Notes: generated by a model not told the origin, from the letters alone. 64,000 nt of DNA from Symbiodinium sp. CCMP2592 (GCA_905221615.1 CAJNDT010000003.1:1323967-1387966), one strand, 5' to 3'. Counted from the first letter of the stretch, positions 38,033-48,170 are shown. Numbers and translations: made by a program.

Positions 38033-38284
38033 TTGAAACTGGTACGTTTTTTTGGTACGGGCAGCGCGTCGGATTTAGTGTACGAGATTCTGGGTGCCAC
38101 AGGCTCAGGGCTTGGAGACGCAGCCCCAAAGCTGATACTCAAAAAAGTGAAAGATGTTTACGGTGCTGTTGCCTGCAATTTAAGAGCCCATAAACCGTGT
38201 CCAGGAATCTGTGTGGAGGTTCGTGCGTTAGGCTCGTGGATTGAGACTCATGATACATCTCGCAGGCCTAAACTTCCAACCTGA
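38033..38284 (+). CDS. Coding-like region, unknown
   Basis: An open + frame reads FFGTGSASDLVYEILGATGS, GLGDAAPKLILKKVKDVYGA, then VACNLRAHKPCPGICVEV to a stop at 38284. The composition is protein-like, with a Cys cluster near the end. A second + frame is open over the first half. Boundaries uncertain. Confidence 0.4.
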   Translation: MKLVRFFGTGSASDLVYEILGATGSGLGDAAPKLILKKVKDVYGAVACNLRAHKPCPGICVEVRALGSWIETHDTSRRPKLPT

Positions 38285-38500
38285 AATGCTACACACAGTG
38301 TTCTTCCCTCCCCGAAGTAATCCTAGAACCGGCCCGACCTAGAACCCCCAAAATCCCAAACCCACCCAAAGCCCTATTTTTCAAAAGAAGCCAATGAAAG
38401 CCCGAAAGCCTCTACTCCAACACCCACTGCAAAAGCATCAGGCCTGAAGGCGGATCCCCCGAACCCTCAGCCGCTATTGTTATGAAGATATGCAAAAGGG

Positions 38501-38600
38501 TGGTTGGCAAAATTAAGGTCCCTTTTTGGGTACCCTAAATATTAGGTGCCGTATTATAATAAGGACCCCCCAAAGGGACCATCATTTTGACAACCACCAC
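38501..38600. mobile_element. MITE-like element, family K
   Basis: GGTTGGCAAAATTAAGGTCC / GGGACCATCATTTTGACAAC ends; core TAGGTGCCGTATTATAATAA. Second copy at 63245. Confidence 0.85.
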
Positions 38601-38690
38601 CCATACACTTCAAGACCGTGGTTACCCTAAACCATAACCACTATACACCCTAAGCACTAAAGCGCAAAACCTTAAGGGCACCTCTCTCAG

Positions 38691-38812
38691 AGCATCGGAG
38701 GACTTTGCCCATGGACTGGTGCTGTCCTGGCCGTGGAGCAGTGCGAGCCTCTTGGATCAGGAGCTTCCAGAGTAGATAGTTGCTATGACTTTGTGTCGCC
38801 ATGTAAGAAGCT
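38691..38812 (+). CDS. Coding-like exon, unknown
   Basis: It follows a pyrimidine-rich acceptor (CACCTCTCTCAG ending 38690). Reads SIGGLCPWTGAVLAVEQCEP, LGSGASRVDSCYDFVSPCKK. The frame stays open to 38966 but becomes hydrophobic and then enters a truncated family B end (about 38929). Four cysteines. Product unknown. Confidence 0.45.
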
Positions 38813-39249
38813 CTTTCCCTTGGTCTTTCTTATATCTTCAACTTCAATGTTGATGGTCTTCTTTGATGGAGTTTTCATCTTCGTTTTTCTTGGGCAGGTT
38901 TTTGGGTGTAGGATTTGGCTTAGATGGGAGTTTCCCAAAATAGGGCACCCCAAAGTGGTACTCTAAACAGTAGGGTCCTTCTCTGGGGGGATGGGGTTGC
39001 ATGGGGTGCAAGGGGGTTTGTGTGCTGACAGACCCTGAACCCGCAACCCTAAACCCTAAAAAAAAAAACACCCTAAACCCTAAAAGCAAACCTAAACCCC
39101 AAACCCTAAACCCTGAACCCTAAAACCTAAAACCTAAACAAGGTTCAGGGTTTCGGCTTCGGTTTGGGCTGGTTTAGGTTTCGCAGCTTTCCAAAGTGTT
39201 CCGGCTATGCTGCTCTGTAAAGACTCTATACAACCCTTTTGTTATCGGC

Positions 39250-39358
39250 CCGAAAAGATTTATTCCCAAAGGGTCCGACTAACAGTCTGGTATATGCTTT
39301 CGGGGCCCAAGTATCTACTAAGAGCTTACCATACTGTGACTTGGACCCTTTGGGGTTC
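39250..39358. mobile_element. MITE-like element, family Q
   Basis: TTCCCAAAGGGTCCGACTAA / TGACTTGGACCCTTTGGGG ends. Followed to 39470 by two further partial units with CTACTA..GAGCTTCC. Confidence 0.7.
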
Positions 39359-39658
39359 TACAATATCGGCTAGGAGCTTCCTATAATCTTACTTGCACCC
39401 TTTGGTACATTTTGGGGGTCACGAAAATCTACTACTACTAGGAGCTTCCAAAAGTATTCCTTAACAAATTTGGGCTTATAACAAAATTAGCAAGAACAGA
39501 AACCCTAAACCCTAAGCCCAAAAACCTTGGCCCTAAACTAATCCAAAAACGCCTAAACTAAACCCTAAACCCTAAACTAGACCCTAAACCCTAAACTAAG
39601 CCCTATACCCCTAAACTAGACCCTAAGCCCTAACTAAACCCTAAACACCAAAACCGAG

Positions 39659-39745
39659 GCGGCTTCCCGAGCTGCGCCGGGAAATCCACAGCTGGCTCCG
39701 GAGTCGTCCAAAGCGTGGAGAAAAGGGCGTCTCGAAGAGGCCTAG
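39659..39745 (+). CDS. Coding-like terminal exon
   Basis: After ACCGAG a + frame reads AASRAAPGNPQLAPESSKAW and then RKGRLEEA to TAG 39743-39745. A GC donor (GAAGAG|GCCTAG) is an alternative end. CCCTAAA repeats lie to the left and a family I element starts 6 bases after. Confidence 0.45.
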   Translation, partial: AASRAAPGNPQLAPESSKAWRKGRLEEA

Positions 39746-39750
39746 GTCCT

Positions 39751-39848
39751 ATATCTTACCTTTGGTTAGTAGGGAATGGAGGAATGGGGTACAGTTATAA
39801 CTACTATTACTACCATTCTTCCTTTCATACTAACCAAAGGTAAGATAT
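39751..39848. mobile_element. MITE-like element, family I (best preserved)
   Basis: ATATCTTACCTTTGGTTAGT / ACTAACCAAAGGTAAGATAT perfect 20-base inverted ends. Confidence 0.95.
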
Positions 39849-40197
39849 GTTATAAGGGTTGAAGGAGTTTAAGGCTTAGGGTTTGGGTTTAGGGTTCATC
39901 GTTTTATACAAGGGATTGAGTTTAAAGGCTTTTATGGGATTTTGGTTAAGGGCTTCGGGCGCCACACCAGTCCCTTTTCACTACCTCAAAACAACGCCGC
40001 TCCTTCAGTCAGGGCTCCAAATTCAAATACTGCGCGCAACCAAGCGCTAAGCCCCAAACCCATGACTCTGGAAGGACGTTCTTGGCTAAAACAGGGCCCT
40101 GCGAGCCTGTGATGCAGGCTAAGCTGCTGCCGAAGCCCCTCCTTAAAGCTTCACGTGGTTTTGGAGATTTAGGCGTGATGGTTTTCAGTTTTGGACG

Positions 40198-40321
40198 TAC
40201 TTAGAGGATCATGGGACTTAGTAACTAGGGTTATAATTAAGGTAGCTATACTTATAATTACTTATAACCCCAATTAAGGTACTTATAACCATACTTACTA
40301 AGTCCCATGATCCTCCAAGTA
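40198..40321. mobile_element. MITE-like element, family D
   Basis: TACTTAGAGGATCATGGGAC / GTCCCATGATCCTCCAAGTA ends. Confidence 0.95.
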
Positions 40322-40473
40322 ATGATTAGTTTTCAAGGCTCGGGGGGCAAGGGACTTAGACATGACTGCATCATGGCTCCAGTTCTTTGTGCAGGGCACT
40401 TATCCCCCCTCAAGTCTTGCCCGAAGCCCCTAACACCTAAACCGTTTTTACCCTGAGTCCTATGTCGTGAGTT

Positions 40474-40527
40474 TTGGAGTTCGCTGCCAAGGCTGAGGCT
40501 ATGAAGCTTTGCCTGGCAGCACCGCAG
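40474..40527 (+). CDS. Coding-like exon upstream of introner 2
   Basis: A + frame reads LEFAAKAEAMKLCLAAPQ and ends in phase 0 at a GT donor (CCGCAG|GTGGCTG). The left boundary (AG at 40470-40471) is tentative. It joins in frame to 40638 after removal of a 110-nt intron that is almost entirely a family L element. Confidence 0.55.
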
Positions 40528-40637
40528 GTGGCTGTTGGCTAGTTTTATATGGGTAGTTCTCTAAATTAGGCTCCCTCTTGCGTCCTTTATTATAAGGATG
40601 CCGTATTATGTTGGGCTCACAACGGACCCTACTTGAG
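40528..40637 (+). mobile_element. Introner-like intron made of a family L element
   Basis: GT-AG, 110 nt. The element (GGGTAGTTCTCTAAATTAGG at 40551 to AGAGAACTACCC at 40647) starts 23 bases after the donor. The acceptor (CTTGAG) lies inside its right inverted end, so the last 10 bases of the element are exonic. Removing it keeps a single frame through the following 43 codons. Confidence 0.6.
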
Positions 40638-40769
40638 AGAACTACCCACAATCTCTTTTCAATTCAATATGATGGTTTCCGGTTTGACGATGTCACGTTC
40701 AGGGATCTAACAAAGTGGGCGAATGCTATCGAAGTTCCAGCTGGATATGCTTTTGTTTTGGCGGAGTGA
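40638..40769 (+). CDS. Coding-like terminal exon downstream of introner 2
   Basis: It reads HNLFSIQYDGFRFDDVTFRD, then LTKWANAIEVPAGYAFVLAE, and stops at TGA 40767-40769. It is among the most protein-like islands in the window. With 40474-40527 it forms a C-terminal end of about 60 residues. The first three residues come from the transposon end. The open minus-strand frame over the same region is a shadow. Family not recognised. Confidence 0.6.
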   Translation, partial: RTTHNLFSIQYDGFRFDDVTFRDLTKWANAIEVPAGYAFVLAE

Positions 40770-40790
40770 ACATGTATGGTGATAAGCTTA

Positions 40791-40899
40791 ATATAGGGGC
40801 CTTGATAATTACCTATACTTTTCTGGGGCTCTTTATTATTCTTGTAAATATAGTACAATGGGCCCCGAAACCCTATTCCAATCAATAAAGGACCCTGTA
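40791..40899. mobile_element. MITE-like element, family F
   Basis: ATAGGGGCCTTGATAATTAC / CCAATCAATAAAGGACCCTG ends, 20 bases after the terminal exon at 40769. Confidence 0.8.
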
Positions 40900-41360
40900 G
40901 TACTTGAACTTGGGAGTCCCGACCCAGAAAACTTATGGAACCTTCACAATTGAACCGAATTCGTCGAAACCTGGCTACAGGGACCCTTAACTTGGCCCTA
41001 AACCCTAAACCCTAAGCCCTAAACCCTAAACCCCTAAACCCTAAACCCCTACACCCTAAACCCCAAACCCCCATAAACCTTAAAGCCCTGCTCCCCAAAC
41101 TCTAAACGTCAGATCTTTCGGGCGGTATTTTCGGCTTTACACCCATCCCAAACTCCTGATAGTGCGGGTTTAGGGTTTAGGGTTTGGGGTTTAGGGTTTA
41201 GGGTTTAGGGCTAAGGGTCCAAGTAATAGATAGAGGCTATTTGGACCCTTAGGAAGGTGTTTTAAGGATTTCAACTACACTGTTTCTATCAGAGACCCCT
41301 CCAGCTCTCAATTACAAACCAGAAAGCAAAGCTCAAATCCTACCTAGACCTAGACCCCCC

Positions 41361-41426
41361 GATACTAATTCGGATCATGAGGATGGTACCACTCAAGTGA
41401 TCTTGATAAACTCTACCCGGGCTTAG
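41361..41426 (+). CDS. Coding-like exon, acidic
   Basis: A + frame reads DTNSDHEDGTTQVILINSTR to TAG 41424-41426; a GT donor at 41397 (CTCAA|GTGATC) would shorten it. TTTAGGG repeats lie upstream and CCCTAAA downstream. Confidence 0.4.
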   Translation, partial: DTNSDHEDGTTQVILINSTRA

Positions 41427-41530
41427 GGCTTTCTGAACCCAGCTGAACCCTAAACCCTAAACCCTATCCCCTAAAAAATCCTAAACCCTAAACCCTAAAC
41501 CCCAACAAAGCACAGACCAAACCTTGCCAG

Positions 41531-41600
41531 GTTCACTGCATCAGCGGCAGCGAGCAAACGGCGCTGCAAAAGTACGAGATCGTGCCGGGCAGCCCACAAG
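41531..41600 (+). CDS. Coding-like exon, unknown
   Basis: After CTTGCCAG, which follows CCCTAAA repeats, a + frame reads VHCISGSEQTALQKYEIVPG and then SPQ, ending as TTTAGGG-type repeats begin. A good example of an exon-like island framed by the two repeat orientations. Product unknown. Confidence 0.5.
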
Positions 41601-41794
41601 TTTAGGGGTTTAGGGGTTAGGTTTCCGCTCGTTAGGGTGGAGAGTTCAGGGTTTAGTCTGTTTGGGATATGGGGTTTTTGGTTTGAAGGTGTCTTTCTGC
41701 CTTCACTCCCAATGGCCTCAAACCCGAAGCCCGAAGCCACCCAGAGGCGGCGTGAAACTCTCCAAACTCCTGTCTGGCATGATGGGTTTAGGGT

Positions 41795-42050
41795 TTCGGA
41801 TAACGCATGCTGGAGATCACCCATCAGTCAGTGATGAGATTTCCATTTCAAAAGCTGCCACCATCGCTCTCCGGAGACGAATTTCGCTGCCTCTGCTCAT
41901 GCACTCGCCGCAACAAGACTGGTGTCATATTTGGGTTCAATGTAAGTGCAACTATAGCTATCTCCGCCATTTGCTTCGGCAGCCGCAATGTAACATTGCT
42001 CGCAAGGCAGTCCTAGCTCTTGGCACTGTCACGGCGGCTGTTCCGAGCCC
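41795..42050 (+). CDS. Coding-like region, possible membrane segment
   Basis: Two + frames are open. One reads FQKLPPSLSGDEFRCLCSCT, then RRNKTGVIFGFNVSATIAIS with a hydrophobic stretch, to a stop at 42016. The other reads ISISKAATIALRRRISLPLL. Ends at a family B element (42059). Frame and function uncertain. Confidence 0.35.
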
Positions 42051-42058
42051 ATGGTCTC

Positions 42059-42320
42059 ATTTGGGAGTTTCCGAAAATTCGGGGCACCCTATTTGGGATC
42101 CTTATAATCAGGATCCTAGTATTTAGGGTACTACATTCGGGTCCCCCTATATTCGGAAACTCCCATGGTACTACATTCGGGTCCCCTATATGGTAGAAGC
42201 CCAAAAGTTGGACACCCAATAATAGCCTTTATCCTTAAGAGCACAGTAAAGGGATTCCCAGCACTATTTGTGCTTAATCCGGTTTCCAACTTTATGGGGT
42301 TTACTGTATTCGGAAACTCC
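42059..42320. mobile_element. Family B element with duplicated right end and nested family C insertion
   Basis: A complete family B copy (42059-42166) is followed by a second copy of its right part starting GGTACTACATTCGGGTCCCC. That second right part is interrupted at 42191-42306 by a family C element, flanked by TA on both sides, then completed by TTCGGAAACTCCCAT. Confidence 0.85.
42191..42306. mobile_element. MITE-like element, family C, nested
   Basis: GAAGCCCAAAAGTTGGACAC / GGTTTCCAACTTTATGGGGT ends. TA at 42189-42190 and 42307-42308; the neighbouring uninterrupted repeat has a single TA at this place. Confidence 0.9.
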
Positions 42321-42347
42321 CATTTGATGGCTTGGGGTTTGTATCAG

Positions 42348-42403
42348 CTCCAGCTCCGTGGTCTCGGCACGACGCTCTAGCGGCTGGTCGCGCGAAGTGG
42401 CTT
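42348..42403 (+). CDS. Coding-like exon, unknown
   Basis: After GTATCAG a + frame reads APAPWSRHDALAAGRAKWL; TTTAGGG repeats start just downstream (42410-42460). Confidence 0.4.
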
Positions 42404-42500
42404 AGTCTAGGGGTTTAGGGTTTAGGAGTTTGGGGTTTGGGGTTTAGGGTTTAGGGTAGGTGACAAGTTGAGAGCTTTGTATCAGCTTTAACATCCTACC

Positions 42501-42755
42501 GTGCATATGCGTGTTTTGTCAGGCAGTTGCAAATCACGTAAGGCTGGCCACACGAGATTGACGGCATGCAATGCTTTGTCGAACTGGCGGTATCATATCA
42601 GTTATGCGTTTGTGGCAGTATTTGCAATTGGAGTATGGCTGCCTCAGTGTAGAAATCTTCCTGAAGCAGTGAGCTTTCGAAGCCTATGTCATGGAGTTCA
42701 TGTCCTTTTTCACACCGAAATAATCAGTTTAGTAGGGTGTTTACATGTCAAGTAG
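42501..42755 (+). CDS. Coding-like region, unknown
   Basis: Several + frames are open. The longest reads ALSNWRYHISYAFVAVFAIG with a hydrophobic stretch; another reads HEIDGMQCFVELAVSYQLCV. It may be a relic. The flanks are repeat DNA. Confidence 0.3.
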   Translation: MHMRVLSGSCKSRKAGHTRLTACNALSNWRYHISYAFVAVFAIGVWLPQCRNLPEAVSFRSLCHGVHVLFHTEIISLVGCLHVK

Positions 42756-43304
42756 TTTCCTCAGAGGTGTCACTTCGCATGCCCTCCTTGCTTGTAGGTT
42801 AGGGGAGTGTGCGTTTGGCTAGACAGGGCTGCTGGACAACGAGGCCGGTTGCGAAAAGGGTAACACATGCAAACTCTTAGGGGGTTGGGGGTTCCTTTTT
42901 GCAACTGGCGTGTGAACCCTTTTCCGGATGCCCTAAAGCTTGAACCATCCTTAACCCTAAACCCTAAACGCTACGCCCGAAACCCGCCCCGAACCTTCAA
43001 ATCGCAAAGCCCTAAACCATAGACCCTGAGTCATCCTAAACCGTAAACCCTATCCCGCAAACCCTACATCCTAAAGCCTAAACCCTAAGCCCGAAACCCG
43101 AAAACCTTTATTACACCTGGATCCTTCAAGTGCGGAAGAACTCCAAGCCTAGAGTCCCCCCGTCAGCCCTTGACTTGTATTGTTCGGGGTCTAGGGTTTA
43201 GGGTCTTGGGTTTAGGGTCTTGGGTCTAGGGTTTTGCGTCCAGGGTTTAGGGTCTACAGGGTTTGGAGTCTGGAGGGGTTCAGAGTTCAGAGGATTTTTC
43301 ACAG

Positions 43305-43406
43305 CGGGCTTCGCATGCTCTCGCAGCGTTTCCAGATGCTTGTTGTGTTCATGCTGCTGCAGAGTACTGGCTGAGTTACTTACTTTCTGGCGCTATTAAG
43401 TCATGA
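43305..43406 (+). CDS. Coding-like terminal exon
   Basis: After TTTTTCACAG a + frame reads RASHALAAFPDACCVHAAAE, then YWLSYLLSGAIKS, to TGA 43404-43406. Alanine-rich, well composed. TTTAGGG-type repeats upstream (43190-43265). Product unknown. Confidence 0.5.
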   Translation, partial: RASHALAAFPDACCVHAAAEYWLSYLLSGAIKS

Positions 43407-44189
43407 AGAAAGGCCCCGCCATTACCTATGATGCTTTCTTGTAGTTGCCAAGAGTTTATTCGTATCCTACAGCACACCACTTTACGTGTTCAGCCCCCTA
43501 TCATAACGGTCTCCTTGCAGGGCGGATAAATGCCTCAGAAAACTCCCATAAACCGTGGAGAACACCTACAAAAACTTTCGAGATCCTCCCCAAGGCCCCT
43601 ATAATAACCCAGACCCCCAACATCCTCAACCCCACAACAAGCCCTAAACTCTAAACCCCAAACCCTAAGCCCCTCGAGGCTCAGCCCCCACCGAACCCCA
43701 GAATGCCTAAACCCTCAAGCCTCAGCCCTAAACGGCAAGGTTGGTCTTCCTGTCCCTGGGTCCAGGGCTCGGCGTTGCCTTGGGGACGTGAGGTAGGGGT
43801 TTGGTTTTAACGTTTTTGGTGTAGTCTAAGTTGCGCTTTTCTGTTGATCAGTGGTCTTTCGCTGTGAGTTTAATGGTGTTTAACGCGGGTTGGGTTTTTG
43901 GGCTTTCGCGTCGAGTCCAGCTCTTCAGGGCTTTAGAGCTCAGTTTCTCCTTTGTCCGGGAAAGACTCTGCTGAAGCTCAGGTTTGTGCTGCTGTTCAGG
44001 GTTTGGGGTTCGCGCGGGCAGGCCTTGTATAGGTTTTAGGGCCTGAGCTAAATTTGTGCCTTTTGTGGGATTCAAGCTGGCGCGGTTGATTGCTTGAAAG
44101 TAGCAATGTCGGGCCTTTGCACACTTGTTTGGCGGGCGTCAGGACTGAGTGGTGTGTCGATTCCTTGGGATTTGAGGGTGACGTTTTGT

Positions 44190-44286
44190 CTAGGATGCCC
44201 AGTAGTACCCTTATTCCCTTTTTGTAGTCCTAGGTTCCTTATAAAGTTACCCAATACCAAAAAGAGAGGCCTTTTTATTCTTAGGT
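44190..44286. mobile_element. MITE-like element, family E, right end lost
   Basis: Same as 18615-18727 up to TTTTTATTCTTAGGTT, then broken by a CTCTCTCTCTCTCTC tract; the terminal TATCCTAG is missing. Confidence 0.85.
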
Positions 44287-44368
44287 TTGGGCTAATCCTT
44301 TCTCTCTCTCTCTCTCACACGGACTCGAGTCGATCATGCCACTGGCAACCATTTAAAGCAGGCAGCCC

Positions 44369-44773
44369 ATGGGCCTGCCCAGCTCCTCGGTGGCGGCTGG
44401 TGGAGGTCACGATCGGCCCAGCTCCTTGGCGGCGGCGTCTGGTGGAGCTGACGATGAGCCATTTTGCCCGCCATGGGCCGATGAGGACGTTTCGATGTCC
44501 GATTTTGAGCAAGAGTCGCTGCCGGACATCGATGAAATCGATAGCTGGTGGAACCCTCCGGCCAAGTTTCTGAGAAGATGTGTATACTGCTCCGGTGGGA
44601 CATCTTCATCTTCGTTGTTGCATACACATCGGCAACTCTTCCGCCATGCCTGCGTTTGGGGTTTTGGTGCCGGTCTAGAAACTTGCGCAGAAACCCCTTT
44701 ATACTGTAGCAACCCTCGAGCAGCCCTCGAAAGAAATTCGTATACTAATTCGTACAAAGTTGTGGGTGCTTGA
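44369..44773 (+). CDS. Longest non-repeat coding-like frame, unknown protein
   Basis: A + frame of 134 codons starts at ATG 44369 (the same CCATGGGCC context recurs at 44471). An approximate tandem duplication (LPSSSVAAGGGHD / RPSSLAAASGGADD) leads into an acidic segment (DEDVSMSDFEQESLPDIDEI) and a Cys/His-containing part (CVYCSGGTSSSSLLHTHRQ). It could be a single-exon gene, a retrocopy or the start of a retroelement protein. It directly follows a truncated family E element and a CT tract. No family recognised. Confidence 0.45.
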   Translation: MGLPSSSVAAGGGHDRPSSLAAASGGADDEPFCPPWADEDVSMSDFEQESLPDIDEIDSWWNPPAKFLRRCVYCSGGTSSSSLLHTHRQLFRHACVWGFGAGLETCAETPLYCSNPRAALERNSYTNSYKVVGA

Positions 44774-44862
44774 GGTTCAGGGAAGAGTTCACATTTCAGT
44801 GGTCCTGGGTCCTTCGGAACCCAAACCTACTGCTCAAAAGGTTCGGGAACTAGACCTTACAA

Positions 44863-44971
44863 TATAGCGGGCTTACTATTTATTGCCTATACTATTCTGG
44901 GGGTTCCGCATTTTATGATTATAGTGCAACACACCCCAAAACCATAGTCAAACCTTTAAGGCCCTAATATT
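44863..44971. mobile_element. MITE-like element, family F
   Basis: TATTGCCTATACTATTCTGG and ACCTTTAAGGCCCTAATATT at the ends. Confidence 0.7.
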
Positions 44972-45055
44972 AAACAGAATCCTAAAATAGATCCCTGATA
45001 GAACTCTTATAGTGCCCTTATAGCGTCCCTTATAGCACCCTAAACCCTAAACCTC

Positions 45056-45130
45056 GTTGGCGACCTGGCACCCGATGTTACGGCAGAGGGAGGTCCCGCC
45101 GACATCACCAGACCTGCAGCAGAGTGGGCC
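45056..45130 (+). CDS. Coding-like exon, unknown
   Basis: A + frame reads VGDLAPDVTAEGGPADITRP and then AAEWA, between CCCTAAA repeats on both sides. Acidic, protein-like. Confidence 0.45.
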
Positions 45131-45730
45131 CTAAACCCTAAACCCCTCAACCCCTTCTTTTAGGGTTCAGGTTCCCTGAGAAGCCCCTTTAAACCAAAAA
45201 CGGCACCCGGTTCATTCCTAGCTTACTCTTGGGCCAAGGGTTGCCTTCGTTCTTTTAAGCCCGGTTCGGTTGAGCTTACTTACCCCTAGAAAGCTCCCCG
45301 GTTCTGCATACAAACCCTACGTGTAGAAGTTGTGGGAACCTCCTCGGACAGAGTAGGGTAATTTTTTTGTCCAGGCATTCATTGCGAAGCTTCGAGGGCT
45401 TGTCAACTCGCTGAAACGTTAAAACCCCTACAATTCAACAAAAGCCTAGGCTTAGGCTTTAGGGGTCGGGATGATGAGTTCTTAGACATCTCCTTATGGT
45501 TTTTTCGTATTTCACTATGCTATATTTCCGAAACCCTTCGAAAGCCCTAACCAAAACTCTCACGAACCCCTTTTACGATCCCTTACAGAGCCCCGACACC
45601 TTAAACCGGAGGTAAAACAAGCATCACAACCAATAAAGCCCTTGCACAAACGCCACAACCTACAGCCTAAACCCTAAACCCTAAACCCCTAAACCCTAAA
45701 CCCCTACGCTACACCCTACAGCTCTCTAAG

Positions 45731-45804
45731 ACCGGGACACCTTCTGGTTCGACTTTGACTCGGTTTGGCTGAAGAACCCGGTGCCTTTCATCCGGGCTGC
45801 TGAG
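45731..45804 (+). CDS. Exon with DxD-like segment of a nucleotide-sugar transferase (GT77-like)
   Basis: After CTCTCTAAG a + frame reads DTFWFDFDSVWLKNPVPFIR and then AAE, to an inferred GC donor (CTGAG|GCGGGC). The pattern (aromatics)-D-x-D-x-V-W-L-x-(N/D)-P is the hallmark of the GT77-type Nucleotid_trans family, where the DxD binds the metal-nucleotide-sugar; these are usually Golgi type II membrane enzymes. Here the motif is FDFDSVWLKNP. Neighbouring + exons (46874, 48171) may belong to the same gene. Motif match by eye only. Confidence 0.5.
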
Positions 45805-46873
45805 GCGGGCGCTTAGAGTTCAAAAGGGTTTCGGGGTTTAGCGATCTGCTTGGCTACCCAAAGGTTGAGGGTTGGGGGTTTAGGGTTCAGGGTTTCGGGT
45901 GCAGGGTTCATAGTTTCGGGTTTAGGGTTCAGGGTTTTGGGTTTCGGGTATTGGAGTTTAGGGTGCAGGCAATTTGGGTTCCAGGTCAGGGTTTCAGGGT
46001 CTGCAGGGTCTAGTGCTTTTAGGGTTTTGGGAGGTGGGGTTTAGTGTTTAAGGTTTGAGGCGTTTAGCCTTTTTTATGGGCCTATGTCGCGTATAGCCTT
46101 TAGGGTCTATGTCGGGTATAGTCTTTATTGAGTTTACCAGGGTCCATACAAACATGCCTCCTTAGGGTCTGTAGGGTTGATTTCCTTAAACCCACTTCAT
46201 AGTATCGGGTCTTTAGTACTAGTAACTACTACTTGTGTTCGTAGTCGTATTCTCACTGAGTCGATAGACCCTTAGTCTTCTGAGGATTCATCAGAATACC
46301 TGTTGGCACAGATGCTCGTGGCAAAGGGGGAGGGCAGTTTGGGATTTTAGGATCAGAGCTTGGGGTTCTAGGCTTTAGTGTTTAGGGTTGAGGGCTTGAG
46401 GTTTCTCAAGAACCAAGAAGTCGCCGACACAGAGGCATTTCGGCATCAAATCCATGCATTGGCCGCCTACAGACAGGATTGCGACAAATCCTGACCTCAT
46501 GGAAAAACTTGTATGTCCGTTTTGGGTCCCTAGCTAGGGGTTTCGGGTGTGTGGTCTCGCACAAGCTGGAAAGTCTCTGCGGGAGGAATGCCCTTGATAA
46601 ACCCAAAGCCCTGAACCCTAGACCCTCTCCAAGCCCCATTCACAGGCTCACAAGCCCTAGAGACCTTCCCGTACCCCAGAAAGCCTTAACCTAAGCCCTA
46701 AGCCCTTAGCACTCCTCGAACCCCTAAAGCCTACACTAGCCCTAAGCCATCACCCTAAACCCTAAAATCCTCCACCCTGAAGCCTCTAACCTAAACCCTA
46801 AGCCATAAATCCTCAACCCTAAACCCCAAACCTTCTGAGATCCTTGTTTGGGCCCACACACCCCAGTGATCAG

Positions 46874-46915
46874 GCAGCCGACGCCCTAGAGGCCGAGACG
46901 TCGAGCCGGTCCGGG
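46874..46915 (+). CDS. Coding-like micro-exon
   Basis: After TGATCAG reads AADALEAETSSRSG to an inferred GC donor (CCGGG|GCTCGC). CCCTAAA repeats upstream (46735-46835), TTTAGGG-type downstream. Confidence 0.4.
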
Positions 46916-47271
46916 GCTCGCGGACCTTAGGGTTTGTGGGGTTTGGGACAGTATGACAGGCTGAATCAGCGGGTTAGGGGAGTTAGGGCATATTGAATTC
47001 GGGGTTTAGTTAGTTTAGGGGTTCAGGGAATACTGAATTGATTAAGGGTTTAGGGGTTGCCATACTGAATTAATTGTGGGTGGAGTTAAGGAGTTTAGGT
47101 GGGTTTAGAGCATACTGACTTAAGGGTTTAGGGATAGAGGACTGCATTATGGGTTTAGGGCCTAAAGCTTAGGGGTTTAGGGGATTTAAGGGTTACGGGT
47201 TTGAGGGTTCCCTATGATCATAGATTTCACTCTTTTCATGCCTTGGCGGAGCACATCAGTCGCTGTTTCCC

Positions 47272-47464
47272 GTGAATGACCGTCCAGGCCATCAGTCTTC
47301 GGTTGGGAGTTGTAACGCTGGTCAAAGAATGCGGACCTCGTGGAATGTTTACATGTCCTGATACATTACAGGAGATGCGACAAAGATGCGTCTTATGTCA
47401 TCAATGGGTTGCAGGCGTTCGTAGCTTGCGTCGTCCTTACAACACAGCCATCCTGATGTGGTGA
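47272..47464 (+). CDS. Coding-like region with zinc-finger-like tail, possible retroelement remnant
   Basis: A + frame reads VQAISLRLGVVTLVKECGPR, then GMFTCPDTLQEMRQRCVLCH and QWVAGVRSLRRPYNTAILMW, to TGA 47462-47464. The CxxCHQWV..SLxRP pattern recalls the zinc-knuckle tail of some non-LTR retroelement proteins, but the match is from memory. No reverse-transcriptase motif is visible nearby. Confidence 0.35.
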
Positions 47465-48170
47465 AAAAGAGCGATGGGCTTCAGGGTAGGGTGTGGGGCT
47501 TTCATTTTCCTGGGCTTTATGTAAGGTTTTAGGGTTGATATTGGGGTTTGGGGTTTACGTAGGTCTTCAGGGTTTACGGTTTAGGGTTGTGTACTTTTGT
47601 CTCAGGCTTTCAGCATTTAAGGGATGAGTTAGGCTTTGAGGCCCTGAGCGTTTGGGATTTCAGGTTTCGTCGGCTTAGAGCTTCGGGTTTGTATGGTTTT
47701 GGGATTAATGGTTCTGGCTTGAGGGCTTTCGGTTTCGGGTTGAAGGTGTAGGGTTTGGGATTAATGGTTGAGTCTTGTGAGAGCTTGCTCATAAGAAGAT
47801 TAGTTGAGTGAGTCAGACTTCTTGCAAACAGCGACGGTAGGACAGTCAATCATGATCGTGTTCGCATCTCGATGGTCATGCTGATAGCTGTTATTGTTAA
47901 TGGCGATAAGAAGGCAAGGGCGAGAGCATCGTCATGCGGCTTATCATCGTATGCCAACAAATAATTTCAGCAGTGTTTCCTTGTGAACCATCGCTTCGGA
48001 TGCCCCGTTGCAAGTGTAGCATGGCAGAAAACGCTCCCACCCCCTATACCATCAACTCCAGACCCTAAACCCTAATCTGCTAAACCCCTAAACCCCAAAC
48101 CCTAAAACTCAAACCCTATACCCTAAACCCTATGCTAGTGGATGCTGTGCCTCCGAGCAGTCGCCCCGAG

